Below are positions 10,709 to 22,084 of a DNA stretch of 64,000 nt, one piece after another. The position numbers and the translations under genes were made by a program. The notes beneath the pieces are model-generated. The model was not told the origin of the DNA. It saw only the letters and a program-made list of their open reading frames with translations, and searched no databases. Origin of the DNA: Periconia sp. R9002 (taxonomy: Eukaryota > Ascomycota > Dothideomycetes > Pleosporales > Periconiaceae); contig JAMAHW010000030.1 of NCBI GenBank assembly GCA_023627715.1, forward strand, positions 310,001 through 374,000, read 5' to 3'. The first letter of the stretch is position 1, and the number at the start of each line of letters is the position of its first letter.

Positions 10709-13700
10709 AAATTCCGGATCTACATTAGTCGTTTTCGAAGAGAGGTGAAGGTTTGGATGATAGGGTGCAACACAAATTATATATCTAGTCATCAATGAAG
10801 CCAATTCCCTACATACTAAAACCAGAGTCGATGTATATAGACAATTTCATCTGGTTGATGCTTGTTAAGATTCCTGGTCTCGAGTACGGGTGGTCCGCTG
10901 TTTTTATTCTCTCCCTCATTCCCGTTGTATTGAAATACTATCCATTCCCCAATTATGCAAGCCCACATGCACATCCGCGCGATGCATATAAACTATTCAA
11001 GACTCCCTAAAACTTCTTAGAACGACCACTATAGTACATTTTAAAGTAGCACTTATTACACTGCCTGAGCACTCCATGCAGGATATCTAGTCATATTGTA
11101 AATGGAAATCAAATATGCCAGCCCCGAATTTGTAAATACAATACAAGTTGTTCTGCTCTGACTATGATGCCATATTTTTTGCGCCAAATTGAAAGGTGAT
11201 AGTTGTATGGACAATCAAAACATTTGTTGACGAAAGGGAGTGTTCAATACTGTATGTGTTGACTAGACGTGCATTGCTTTACATAACCACAATTATCATC
11301 TTTGGCTATCTATCCCCTCTGCCCTGTCAGATCAGAAAAAAAGTTGAAGTATATTACACGTTGTCTTCTTATTCAAGGCGTTGAAATCTCAGGTCCCTCA
11401 TGCATCTCATTATCGTCCGAGAGTCGTTCCTTGCCAATCTTAGGTTGAGTTCAAAAGTCGGTACTGAAGCGCTCAACTGCCTGGTGGTTATAGAAGCCCC
11501 ATCCGGTTTTTTTGTAAATCGGGCGGTTCGGTCGGCTGATCCGTTATATAACCATCTTGATGCCTTCTTTGGAGGTGGAAAGGAAGTTTCATCGGAAAGG
11601 AAACAATAAATCTAGATGTTCGAATCATTAAACTGTGGCCTCTCTCTTGAGGTTATGTACTGACCTTCAACTACGCAACAAAGGGGTTCAAAACCCATAT
11701 CCAACGTAGACCTACGGCAACGAAACACTTTAACACCCCTGGATTTTGCTTAAAGTATGGGCTTCGACCCACCACGTTCCTTGACCAAGAAGGAAAGCGG
11801 CAAGTCGAAGCCAATACTATAAGCAGAATCCAGGGGTGTTAAAGCGCTCACTGCCTGATTTGCGTGAAGGCTGGCGCGAGAAATCCGTTCAAATCCGATA
11901 CCATCTATCCCAAATATACCGGAATCCGCGTTATCAGAGATTTCGACTATGTTTCCGGGAATAAAGAGATGGAAAGACGATCGGGAGTTTCATAACGGGT
12001 GAAAAGGTGAATGCACACTTGTCGTAGGAGATGCAGGTAGAAGAGCCGTTTGTCTGCCTGCTCAGGACTTCTGGCCGCCGCTGAGCCTCGCTGAACTGAT
12101 CTTGCACGTCCCGGTTATCCAGCATGTTGATCCAAATCGGTTCAAGGGTCGAGTTTCATGCCAGTAGGCATGAGAGACGAAGATTATTCTGGCCATCACA
12201 TAGGTTAGCACAGCAAACCAGGATATGGAAAGCATTTCAACAGGCTCAGTCAACTTACCTGATGGCTTTTTTGAGGGCTATCTGCAGAAATTTGCGTTTG
12301 GAGGAGGAGGGGGCAGCCGGCAGCGGGCAGCCGAGAAGAATAGAAGGGCAACACAGACTTGATAGAGGCGACAAAAGCAGCGGCACAGCTGGTGGGGGGA
12401 GGAGGTGGAGGAAGGGGGGGAGAGGCCAAGATGGGCAACCGAAAAAAGTGGGTCTTAGGTGAGCGAGGCAAGAGCTCTTGCCCCCCAAGGCCGTTGGCAA
12501 GACAAAATCAAACGTAGACAAAAGTGGGCCCCTCCAGTTGCTCAACTGGAATTGTTGCGGCTGTTACGTCATACACAGCAAAGTTAAGAGGCAGGCAACC
12601 GTTGCTGCAGTTGAGCCAGGACTTATGATTGACAGTAGTAGTAACGAATACGGGTAGTTTCTACTCATTTGCCAGTGACTCCAGGAGGTCACATCCTTGG
12701 TACAGGTCAATGCACGTGCATTTTGGTTTGGAGGGCTTCATCAGCGGTGCGTTTGGACACTTCCGTCAAGAATCCGTACTTGAGCGTGCACTTACACAGA
12801 AAGCACGCCATGATGCATTGCATACATTACCAGCTCTCTCGCGAATACCCAGTTTATCTCACCCCGTCGATTCTTCGGCGATTCACACATCGATGATCCC
12901 GATCCTACCAACAGAGGGAAGGAATGACCCAATCACACCGTGTAAGAAAGCCCGACGTACCACCTTGATCACTGATGAAGCGAGAAGAGGCAGAACGATA
13001 CGCAAAGCGAACGAACATACACATCCATTCCGACAATTCTATCGCGTAATACTCTGGCTTCGGGAAGTTCTTGCAATGCTTTGTTTGAAACACCCAAATA
13101 TTCGATAGGAAGGCTATCTACCGTTTCAGTGACAAGCTACGATGGACTTGTTGATTCCTATGCATCAGGTATGACACATTCTTGGCTACATAATGGGACT
13201 TAGTGGGCGCCCAATAGTTATCGAAACGACCCGAATTTAAGAATGAAATCGTTCAATGCCTCGACGAACACCCCAATGGATGTTGATGCTCCGCCACGTC
13301 TCTGTCATATTTGATACAGCTTCTGTTGACTCTTGATAAGGATAATCTTCTAATGAGGGAATGAAAGCCGCCTCGCAACAATCGCCAAGTAATTATCTAT
13401 ACACAACGCAGTGGTCGATGATTTATTGATCAAAACTGACTATCTCCGGGGGCATTCGAGTGAGACACAACAGATAATAAAGTGACATAATGCAGTGTTC
13501 TTCTCTATCTTCGCTTTCTTGACTCGTGTTTAATGCTGAAATTGTCCGTATCCCAGGCCTACGCCTGATGATGCCAATTTTCACTTGATTTTCCAGAAAA
13601 GGATTTGCTTGGCAGACTTCGTTTACGCTTTTCACCGTAGAGTCATATCTATATCGGCGCAATTACACAAGGTTGCTATTGTAGCCTACGCTCAACCCAC

Positions 13701-13886
13701 AGCCAATACCTCATATCTGCAAACACGAGGTCCACCGCATATTTCCACAACACCCCCAAAGTGAACAAACACAAAACAACCGTTGGTCCAAAATACCACG
13801 ACTACAAGCCAGAAAACCGGGAAATTCAGTGGAAAGCCGCTTCAAACCTCGAACACCACAGAAAAACCTTAAACCCCACTCCAAGC
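10709..13886. other. Gene-poor 3.2-kb region
   Basis: No gene can be supported. It contains the foldback repeat at 11729-11843 (listed separately). The 12.29-12.47 kb segment is strongly purine-skewed (GGAGG-rich). On the minus strand around 11.93-12.15 kb an open stretch ends with SPVMKLPIVFPSLYSRKHSR, but it lacks a plausible start or partner exon. The frame used by the gene at 13887 is open back to about 13587 without an ATG, so that gene could have an unseen upstream exon here. Confidence 0.45.
11729..11843. repeat. Long inverted repeat (foldback/MITE-like)
   Basis: Arms of 40 bp at 11729-11768 and 11804-11843 are inverted copies differing at three positions. They are separated by a 35-bp loop. 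The outer ends read TTTAACACCCCTGGATT on both sides. No clear target-site duplication is seen next to the arms. Confidence 0.85.
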
Positions 13887-14214
13887 ATGTTCGAAGCAGA
13901 ACGCTGGGGCAGGCGCCTCGGCCCATCACGCCCCCAGGAAGATTGGATTGAAGATGCTGAGGAGCAGCAACACCTTCTGTACGTATTAGGGAGCGTTCGT
14001 CCTCGGCTCGCAATTGCTAACAATAACCAGCAGACACAGTGACTCGGAAGAGAGACAGGAGCGGATCAGGAACAGCCAGAAATGGCACCGACGAGGAATC
14101 GAGTGGGACGTGGTGAAGGTGAAGAAGGAGGGCTTCTGGAACAAGGTCAAGAGATTCTTACGCATTGGGGGGCTGCGGGATGAGGTCGTGTACATGAACA
14201 CCGGATACGAGTAA
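13887..14214 (+). CDS. Small orphan protein with one intron, about 91 aa
   Basis: I do not recognise the family. Exon 1 (13887-13978) ends in phase 2 at a GTACGT donor. The 52-bp intron has a TGCTAAC branch site, and exon 2 (14031-14214) reads in frame to the TAA. The acceptor is a tandem CCAGCAG, so 91- and 90-aa forms differing by one Arg could both be made. The protein is highly charged: an acidic linker (EDWIEDAEEQQHLL), a basic stretch (RNSQKWHRRGIEWDVVKVKK), and a C-terminus of GLRDEVVYMNTGYE. There is no signal peptide. The start at 13887 is the first in-frame ATG, but the frame is open another 300 bp upstream, so the true N-terminus may lie in an earlier exon. Confidence 0.6.
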
Positions 14215-14608
14215 GAGACTTGCCGGACATGCGTCCTCACGATGCATCAAGCCGGTTTGTGGAACGTCATATTGAAGAGCTCTTCGGGGATATTTTGACG
14301 AGAAAATTCATGACATGAAATTGCTTTTTGATCAGTGCTCTTATTTCATGAGCATCTGCGTAAGCCTACCTAGAAGAATAATTGGCTTTGAACAATGCAT
14401 GCTAGAGTGCACCAGTTGACATCTCTTATTGGTTATCACGCGATGTGGTATGACGTAGGCCAGGCACCAGAGGTTCGCAAGGGCCCACCGAAGTCGCAAT
14501 ATTACATATTCGATGGGTATATATTCTATTTTAACAGAGAAACATCCATACTTGTTATAGAGTTTGGTGTCACAAAGTGGCTTAATATCCAAGTCTATAA
14601 CAGGTATG

Positions 14609-14698
14609 ACTTTTTTAGTCGAGTGGTTAGTTTGCAGAACTTCTTATGGTATCAATTGATGGATGAAATTAGGCATGGGTTCGATACCCGGCTATAGC
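14609..14698 (+). pseudogene. Decayed tRNA-like sequence
   Basis: An A-box-like TAGTCGAGTGG (14616-14626, followed by TTAG) and a B-box-like GGTTCGATACC (14678-14688) are correctly ordered and 62 bp apart, which fits a tRNA with a long arm or an intron. The T-arm pairs in 4 of 5 positions (ATGGG/CCCGG around TTCGATA). The acceptor ends do not pair (ACTTTTT against CTATAGC), so it is probably a relic or the head of a tRNA-derived SINE. Confidence 0.35.
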
Positions 14699-14987
14699 AA
14701 TGCTACTTTTGCTGTATGAGGATTTTTTATGCTCCTACAAGGTGATTGAGTCAGTAAGCGAGCCCACCAAAGCAAATTTTCAATAGTGGCCTATTCACCT
14801 TCCTGTTCACTTCCTATCAAGTAGTGAAGGGCCGTGCTGCACTCACGTGATAAGCGGGACAACTAGTGCTAGGCAGCTATGTATACCCGTCTCCCCTCTT
14901 CTTCCTACTCCTACCTACCGCCTCCCATTGCCTCGCTGTCGAGAGGCACCAGGCCCTCCAGCGTGGCAATTCAAGCTTCAGGTGGTC

Positions 14988-15010
14988 GCACCAAACTCTT
15001 CAACAAGTAA
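14988..15010 (+). repeat. Dispersed 23-bp sequence, copy 1
   Basis: This copy holds the core CCAAACTCTTCAACAAGTAA preceded by GCA. It is identical over 23 bp to copies at 38364-38386 and 46370-46392 on the minus strand and is followed at once by GGTATGT. The flanks of the three copies are unrelated. Confidence 0.75.
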
Positions 15011-16594
15011 GGTATGTATTATCAAATACTCCAACCTCAACATTATTCTTCCGTGAAGCATCTCGCAGCAACGAGGTCAAGCAAATGGGCTTAGCCTCTC
15101 GTCGTCGTATTTCTATTTCCACAACGGCCTGTGAGGTTGCTATCACTACGAGACAACTGCTGACCTGCGAAACTTGACAGACCTCAGTCGCACGCCGGTG
15201 GTTCGGCACGATGGCACCATGACTTTTGTGGCGAATTCCCTGTCAAACAGACCCCCACGTCTGGTTCGTCGGGACCTTCAGACACCAACTGAGGATCCTG
15301 ATGCCATCTTGCCGGTCGCGCCCACTGATCTCCCTACGTACGGTCAATATGGTTTTGAAGAACATCAATATTCTCTTTTGACTCCATATCGGTATCGATA
15401 TCGCAGAAAACACATTGTCGTGCGATGATAAACGATCCTTTTGATAACCTGAGCGTCGGCAATCGGAGACGAGAGATGGTACGGCATCCAGTCAGGGATG
15501 GATCGTAACGGCGCCATATTCAATTTCAACAACGTTCCGCTCGAATATGACCAAATCCGCCATCAAAACGATTCTCTAGACCACGGGGTACTCTGCACGA
15601 CTGTTGTTGCCGTGAGGCTTCGTTTCGAATTTACCGCCACGCATCACGAACAATTCCCGAACACACATTTAACTGACTACTGCGGTCGCCGCAGCTCGCG
15701 TCGAATATAGAACGAAAGTTTCCATCGTTAGTGATCAAGATCAGAATGGGAAAGCAGAACCATGAATACCGATGGCTTCTCGATGCTGCAAACCACCTTT
15801 TACTTACAAGAAAGCTGTCGACACTTTCATCTATTGAAAACCGAATTACAGTGCCGAGTTTCAAGGAGATGGGGGACTGGTTTTTGGGAACCACTGTCGA
15901 TAACGACGAAAGAAGAAGCTGGGTCGGTGATGGACTAATCAGGAAGTTCTCTAGAAGGCAATTCACTTCTATGTTGTCTTGTTGGGTCGGCATGCATATC
16001 TGCAACAGGAAGGTCTGCAATTATGGCTGCCGATTATACGAGGTGATCGACGAGAATGTTGCGTCATGCCTTTAGTTGTAGCAGCAACTATACTTTGTGG
16101 GCCTATAAAATCCAAGTCTCCTTTTCTCCCCCTGCATTTGTAAAGCTTCTGTGGCTGTGGCGATCATATGCGCGACATCACCTGAATACGACACGCTCCC
16201 GGTATTTGAAACGTTGTTTATACACGTGTGGATAGCGCTAATGAGGTTATTGGCTTTAGTGTCCGTGAATACGAGACTACCGGGTGACAGAATAGTTTTT
16301 CGCGCTTGGTGTGGCAAAGGAAATGCGCCGTAGTGTGATACTAGTAAATGTGCTGGTGTGCAGAGCTATGGAGATCGCAATTTCGAAGAACACAATACGA
16401 CCTCAAATGTCGATCGTGGAATTGCAGGGTGATGTCGTAGAAGTATAAAGATTTCAAAGAGGAAGGGCAGACAGAAGGCAGACAGAAGCAGATAGTCCAG
16501 CTTTACGCGCTCAGGGTATTCGAATCTCTCGCGGAAGCTTTTTGATCAGCTCAATTGTGCCATTCAATTTTTGTCCGCATATAGTTCGCTCAAA

Positions 16595-17211
16595 ATGTAT
16601 ACCACCTTCCTACTCTTCGCCCTTGCCATGGGGGCTACATCCTCGCCTATCGAACAGCGCGCTTGCATCGGCCCAAATATCAACGCTGCTACAATTGCTC
16701 TGATTAAAGAATTTGAAGGCTTTGTTGCATCGCCTGCACCGGACCCGATCGGCCTTCCTACTGTCGGTTATGGCCATCTATGCCAAACGCAGGGCTGTGG
16801 GGAAGTTCCATACTCCTTCCCCCTCACCGAAAGTACCGCGACCCAGCTTCTTTTGAGCGACGTTAAGGTGAGTTCCTTTATTGTATGCGCTTCATTCAGT
16901 TTGCCCTGACCAGATTAAAGTCGCCACAACAAGGCGTAACCTTAACCACCAACTCCGGAGTTACTCTGAACGAGAATATGTATGGCGCACTTGTGTCTTT
17001 CTCCTTCAACGTAGGAAACGCAAACTTCGCATCGTCGACGTTGCTTCGGCGATTGAATGCTGGGGAGGACGAGTTGACAGTCATCGAGGAGGAGCTGCCG
17101 AAGTGGAATAAGGCGGGCGGACAAGTCTTGCCGGGACTCACGAGGCGTAGGAATGCTGAGATTGCGCTTGCACAACAGCCTGGCGGGCCTGCGTTGCCTG
17201 TTGGATGCTGA
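16595..17211 (+). CDS. Secreted GH24 lysozyme (T4-type muramidase)
   Basis: GH24 enzymes hydrolyse the beta-1,4 bond between N-acetylmuramic acid and N-acetylglucosamine in bacterial peptidoglycan. The model has exon 1 16595-16867 and exon 2 16921-17211, giving 187 aa. The 53-bp intron has a GTGAGT donor, a CCTGACC branch and an AAG acceptor; only this acceptor keeps the family frame. A signal peptide covers residues 1-17. The mature part carries IKEFEGF with the catalytic Glu, then GLPTVGYGH, and after the splice VTLNENMYGALVSFSFNVGN and LPKWNKAGGQVLPGLTRRR, which are the standard GH24 blocks. I chose the ATG at 16595 over an upstream in-frame TTG because it opens a clean signal peptide. Fungal GH24 genes are thought to derive from bacteria or phage. 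Confidence 0.93.
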
Positions 17212-20200
17212 AAAGGATTGACGTTTAGACTGTCTGGCTGGCGTTGAGTTTACCATGCGGCAGTGGGAATTCATTGTATATAATCTCGCTCACTAGATCA
17301 TCAATGCTAAAAATCATTCACCAGAATTATAATCATGAGAAGAGTAGACCTACCTAGCTACCCCAGCGTCAAAAGTCCTCTCCGTGTGCAAGCATGGATT
17401 GATTGAATAAATGAATGAGCACTGCTTCTGCTTCCACTGGCGGCGTCAGGAAAGTTGTAGGGAAAAAATGGATATTCCGAATCAAAATCAAAAATTTGGA
17501 CATATTCATCGGCAGTTTTTGCCGGTTTCAACCTGGAACAAAATCACATCAATGAACCGATGTTCGACTCAGTGCTTAGAGGATAAGTCTGGTGCACGTG
17601 AGTTTCAATCAATCATTCATCTCTTCTAACCACTAATTGTTGACAGCTGATGGAGTTGACTGAAGTTGATACAAATCAATGTGTTCGGTCTTCAACTTCA
17701 GTCAACTCCACGCGCCATGTTAGCTCATGGCTCTGTACTGAGGCATGTATGTACATATGTACTTTGGACGAATGACGCGTGAAACCAGTTAACTAATCAA
17801 ATGTCACCGCCCTTCCCTTCAATATCGATACGGCAACAAAAACATCCTTCAAATATCGACGCATCGTTTCACATTCCAGACCTTCCTTTCGGGAATTCAT
17901 TGACGCAACGTTAACCGAGCTGATACAATGACATCCGGTGAATCGTGCGATGGGTGCCGCGACGCATCTTATTAGCCGTTTGAGCTGCTGGAGGACACTG
18001 GTATAATCATGAAGATTTGGAGGAGAGGAAGTTCATTGATTGAGTGATGGAGCAGTTCTATGAGAGATGTGGTATATATACAAGGAGGCATGTGACGTGA
18101 TCACGGCGGTACATTCATTCAAACATGAGCATTAGCTGCTGGGAAGGCATAACTAGTTAGTCAGACACCAATGAAGGCTTAAATTGCGGCATTTTGATAT
18201 GCTACACTGCTGACCCTTTGCGGAGTAAAGTAATACTTATTCGAAAGATATCTATTCGAGAGACGTGCGCGTAAGTGTATCCGCCGCCCACGAATATCGC
18301 AATTCCAAATGCCCATCCCAGCCTTTCACATATGTACAACCATGGTCGCATTATTTTTGTTCGCCAATACCAGATGGTAGCATGCGGACGGAGGATGTGC
18401 CCGACAGCAACAATCACCAGGACGAACCGTCAAAGATCATGCAAAAGGACAATGGTCTTCCGAGTTCGGAGTTGGACGCCTCGAGAGGAAAAGTAACTTC
18501 TACGCCGCATCGATTCGATGTTTTCTTTTTCTGCTCACTATCACCTGCGACTTCCATACTACAACAAAGCTATGCTTAGCTACACAGCGAAGTTGCTTTC
18601 CAACTTGGAAGTGCTTTATACCGACCAACAAAGATGCTCTGCGCTCCACACTTTTTCCTCTTGATCTACTCTTATCTGGGCTCATCTGCTGGTCCCTCCT
18701 CAGTTGGATTAATGGCTCATCACTAGCCAATTGACCGAATAGCGGCCGGTATACTTGCGATAAGGGGGAGGGCGTGTGTCTTATGTGCTCCACAGCGCGC
18801 CGCGACTGGCAAAGTTTTTACGTGCAGCAGTCGTTTCTCGGCTGCCTAAGATCGGAGATGAATCCAGTGTTCAGACATGCGGACAGGGGGTGGTGTAAGA
18901 AAGGCCAACATGTCCTGCGAATTGATGTTTGCTTTTCTGCCGCTAGATATGCCTCGGCGATCGCCCTTTGACCGATTATGACCCAAACATTGTTCAGTCT
19001 GTGATCTGTACAAAATGGTAATGTGGCCGCCGGCGTCCTTACATTTTCGTGGGCTCTGTTCATCTTTCGTTTCGTGCCCGTAGATCCTAACCAGCGAAGG
19101 AATTTACCGGCCATCGCAAATACATCGGGTGGCAATCTGCGAGAACAATCCTAGGGTGTTTGAGAATCGCATTCTAAATTTGAGCAAGTACGTAAGAAAA
19201 TCTTCGACTTACTTGTATCAATCACGCAATTTTGTTGGCCTTTTACTTCCCACGCTGGAGGAAGTTTCAATCTGTGTCTTAGGATTATAATAACATTTAT
19301 GCGATTACTGGCCATTTGGTGGATTTCGAGAAACCGAAGCTGGCCCAAACGTGAGATTCGGAAGGCTTTGAAAAGCCTTACAATGATGATAGTTTGGCAA
19401 CAAGACTCCCAAGGTCTGGTATACTTTATACATCCCTCGGTAGAAACCTGATAAATTTCAGTTCAACTCTCTCTGAAATTGGACTACTAGGTCTACCATC
19501 GAAAAAGGTGTGGGGTACTCAGTTCAAGTGCGGGGTTAGGACTCCGATTCGGAGTATCAGCCGATCAGAAACACCAACTGCTGTTTATCCCGAACAATTC
19601 CCCTTTCAAATACAATGATGCTTATCAGAAATCTACTCAAGCCGCAGTTTTGGTGATGTGGTGAATGATGGCGCAATGATGGCCTGTGTCATAATGTACC
19701 ATGTTCATATGGTGGTGCCCTGATCATCTGATACATATTTCAGCAGCCATAGTTACCTCAAGTCCATTTGGAAGTGCCTCATCGTTAACCGGTGGTATTG
19801 CAAAATAGTCAAACCTCCCTGCATCGCATCCTGGTGGTAAATTCACGTCTATTACCGCATCACCTGGAGCTTGACGTCTGGTATGATTAGTCAACGTGGC
19901 ACATGAATGGCAGTCGAGTCACATATGCACGTGGTTGAGCTAACCGTACCAAAGGTATCTCCCTATCGCTTTTCAAAACTCCGATCTGTCCCAAGGCACC
20001 ACCATTATGAAGATCTAGCCAATTTAGCAATGATATTATTTTTTTGGTATTCGGTCGTTCCAAACCAGGCCAGAACTCCCCCTCATTACATGCAATTCTA
20101 TAACAATTTCCATCATCGTCGGATTTTGGGAATTCATGCACTGCCTTTTCAAGAAATTGCGTCAGTTTATATTCGTCTATCCAGGTTCCGGCGTCCGGCT

Positions 20201-20305
20201 TTGGGCTTCATAACTTCTGTTCTGCCATCTCTCATGCATATTCACTCAATTTCACATCACCTACGCACGAAGTTCGTTGCGCGTCCGAATCTCAGAAATT
20301 TTACG
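17212..20305. other. Gene-free 3.1-kb region
   Basis: No gene is supported. A perfect 19-bp inverted repeat lies at 17651-17710 (listed separately). ORFs at 18.2-18.6 kb and 19.4-19.6 kb are short and unlike any family I know. The final 400 bp is open in frame with the downstream gene but is more likely 5' UTR and promoter. Confidence 0.45.
17651..17710. repeat. Perfect 19-bp inverted repeat
   Basis: TGGAGTTGACTGAAGTTGA at 17651-17669 is repeated in inverse orientation at 17692-17710 without mismatch, around a 22-bp loop. It lies about 440 bp downstream of the lysozyme stop codon. Confidence 0.85.
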
Positions 20306-22084
20306 ATGTCGACATGGAGTTCTTTCTTCAGTAGAAGAAGCAAGCCTAATCCTCCCATAAAATCCGATAATGACGAGTTCATAAACCCATCGCCAAGATT
20401 CTCTCTCCCTACAAACATAAAGGAAGTGCGAGTACAGGAGACTGAGGTTTCCCAACTCCCAAACCGGAATGCCGATACCTACGACGTGAAGTTTTTCCTT
20501 TATGACCTCATGTGCTTCAAAGGACATGCCATCGTACAGAAATGGCCTCAGTGGATACTCGAAACGGTGGCCTCGTGGGAAGGTACGGGCGCAGATTTGC
20601 GTGACTTCAAAGGTGATCTTGAAACTTTGTGCCCCACGTCTGCTGGACATGCCCGGTTTGACAGCACCTTCAAGAAGGAAATCCGACCAGATGGAGATTG
20701 TCGACGACAGATTGGCCGTGCTATTGGGGGAACTGTGAGAAGATTGAAGGTTAAGGAAGCAAGTGAAGAAAAAGCACGCCAAGAATGGAAGAGACTGGAA
20801 ACAGGAAGCACAATTTCGCATGCACCGAAATCTAGGCGTGCCGAATCTTTCGTATCTGTTCCGGGATATGATTCAAATGGCACAGCTAGGCCATTTGCGC
20901 CTTCAACGTACGCACCAAGTATGGTTTCTCAGTCTTCGTTCCACACTGCCGTCTCATTTCCCCATGCAAACACACCCAACCAGAAAACTCAGTTCTCTTC
21001 TACCCATTACCGAGTTCCGTCTGTGATTTCATCATTGGCCTCCGATCAAAGTCCTCCTGGAAGTTTCGATTGCGTGTCACATCAAGTGAGACCCAGAAGT
21101 CAAGGGGGAACAAGCATTTCTCGCGACACATTTTCCACGGCCAGGACTTCACTTACAAGTTTATGTGGTTACAACACACAATCCCCGGAGGTTTCTAGAC
21201 GTGGAGTGGATGCTGTGCCGCTGACGAATGGCAATCTTTTGCAGGCGACTTGTCCGACGCCAGTATATAGTCAGCATCCCGCTACTTCCACGTTGCTGCG
21301 AAGGAGTTCCCCGATACGTGCGCATACTCATGCTTGTCCCAGTAGTAACATTTGCTACGGGCCTGCTTTGGAGCACTACGATCGTGCCTCCCCTGTTCCC
21401 GGGGGACGTTATGGAAAATGGGCGCACGAAGGCCCGCCAAAGTCACTTTACGAGCACAGACTCACTGCAGTCAATAGACCATATGAATCATTCCGAACGC
21501 ACAGCCTGGCATCTACCAGCTCGCGTGAACACCTAAGACGCACCAGAACCCCTTCGCAAAATTTAGCCTCTCCAGTTTACTACTGTAGTATTCGTCCGCA
21601 TACTGAAAGTTATCAACAACATGCTCATACTCCTCGGCGAACCCTGGACAATGAATCGCATGCCGGAAACGCATCTACGCAGGCTTTCTGCTCATCGCTT
21701 CCAGCAACCGCCGAAACACACAACAGCAGTCCAAATGGATACACTTCTCGTGCCCGAACAGTTCCAGGACATCATTTGCAATCTTTTAGTAGCCGATCTC
21801 GTTCAGCCAAGACCGCCGCTGCCGATAAAAATGTATTCGAAAAAGCCGAATATATAGGATTCAGCTTCCAGCCTAAGGAGGAAAGACGTGAAGTGGGGTT
21901 GCGTGAAGTTGAACGTATGCATGGGGTTGTCCAAAGATTCCGTCGTGACACCCACGTTCCATTAGGACCACATATCAGACAGTTGAATCCTGAAACTGGG
22001 AGGCCGTTTCCGACGCTCGTGGAGACAATACAAGTGACGGAGGCTTTGAGGGGTAGACGGAACGTGTTGACTGCTTTGACGTAG
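20306..22084 (+). CDS. Orphan 592-aa protein, mostly disordered
   Basis: This is an intronless reading frame of unknown family. I start it at the ATG at 20306 (ACGATGTC); the frame is open back to 19907, but that part has little protein character. Residues 1-50 are basic and Ser/Pro-rich. Residues about 55-165 look globular and helical, with DTYDVKFFLYDLMCFKG, WPQWILETVASWEG, FKKEIRPDGDCRRQIG and a Lys/Arg-rich helix. The central 350 residues are rich in Ser, Thr, Pro and His and are probably disordered. The last 80 residues are charged and ordered again (REVGLREVERMHGVVQRFRR). No membrane segment or signal peptide is present. Basic patches would suit a nuclear or regulatory protein, but that is only inference. 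Confidence 0.7.
   Translation: MSTWSSFFSRRSKPNPPIKSDNDEFINPSPRFSLPTNIKEVRVQETEVSQLPNRNADTYDVKFFLYDLMCFKGHAIVQKWPQWILETVASWEGTGADLRDFKGDLETLCPTSAGHARFDSTFKKEIRPDGDCRRQIGRAIGGTVRRLKVKEASEEKARQEWKRLETGSTISHAPKSRRAESFVSVPGYDSNGTARPFAPSTYAPSMVSQSSFHTAVSFPHANTPNQKTQFSSTHYRVPSVISSLASDQSPPGSFDCVSHQVRPRSQGGTSISRDTFSTARTSLTSLCGYNTQSPEVSRRGVDAVPLTNGNLLQATCPTPVYSQHPATSTLLRRSSPIRAHTHACPSSNICYGPALEHYDRASPVPGGRYGKWAHEGPPKSLYEHRLTAVNRPYESFRTHSLASTSSREHLRRTRTPSQNLASPVYYCSIRPHTESYQQHAHTPRRTLDNESHAGNASTQAFCSSLPATAETHNSSPNGYTSRARTVPGHHLQSFSSRSRSAKTAAADKNVFEKAEYIGFSFQPKEERREVGLREVERMHGVVQRFRRDTHVPLGPHIRQLNPETGRPFPTLVETIQVTEALRGRRNVLTALT

Larger units (their letters stand above)
14215..16594. other. Gene-free region with tRNA-like and dispersed-repeat traces
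   Basis: No gene is supported. It holds a decayed tRNA-like sequence (14609-14698), one copy of the dispersed 23-bp sequence (14988-15010), and a TATAAA box at 16444-16449 that may serve the lysozyme gene 146 bp further on. Small ORFs at 15.2-16.1 kb look random. Confidence 0.45.
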
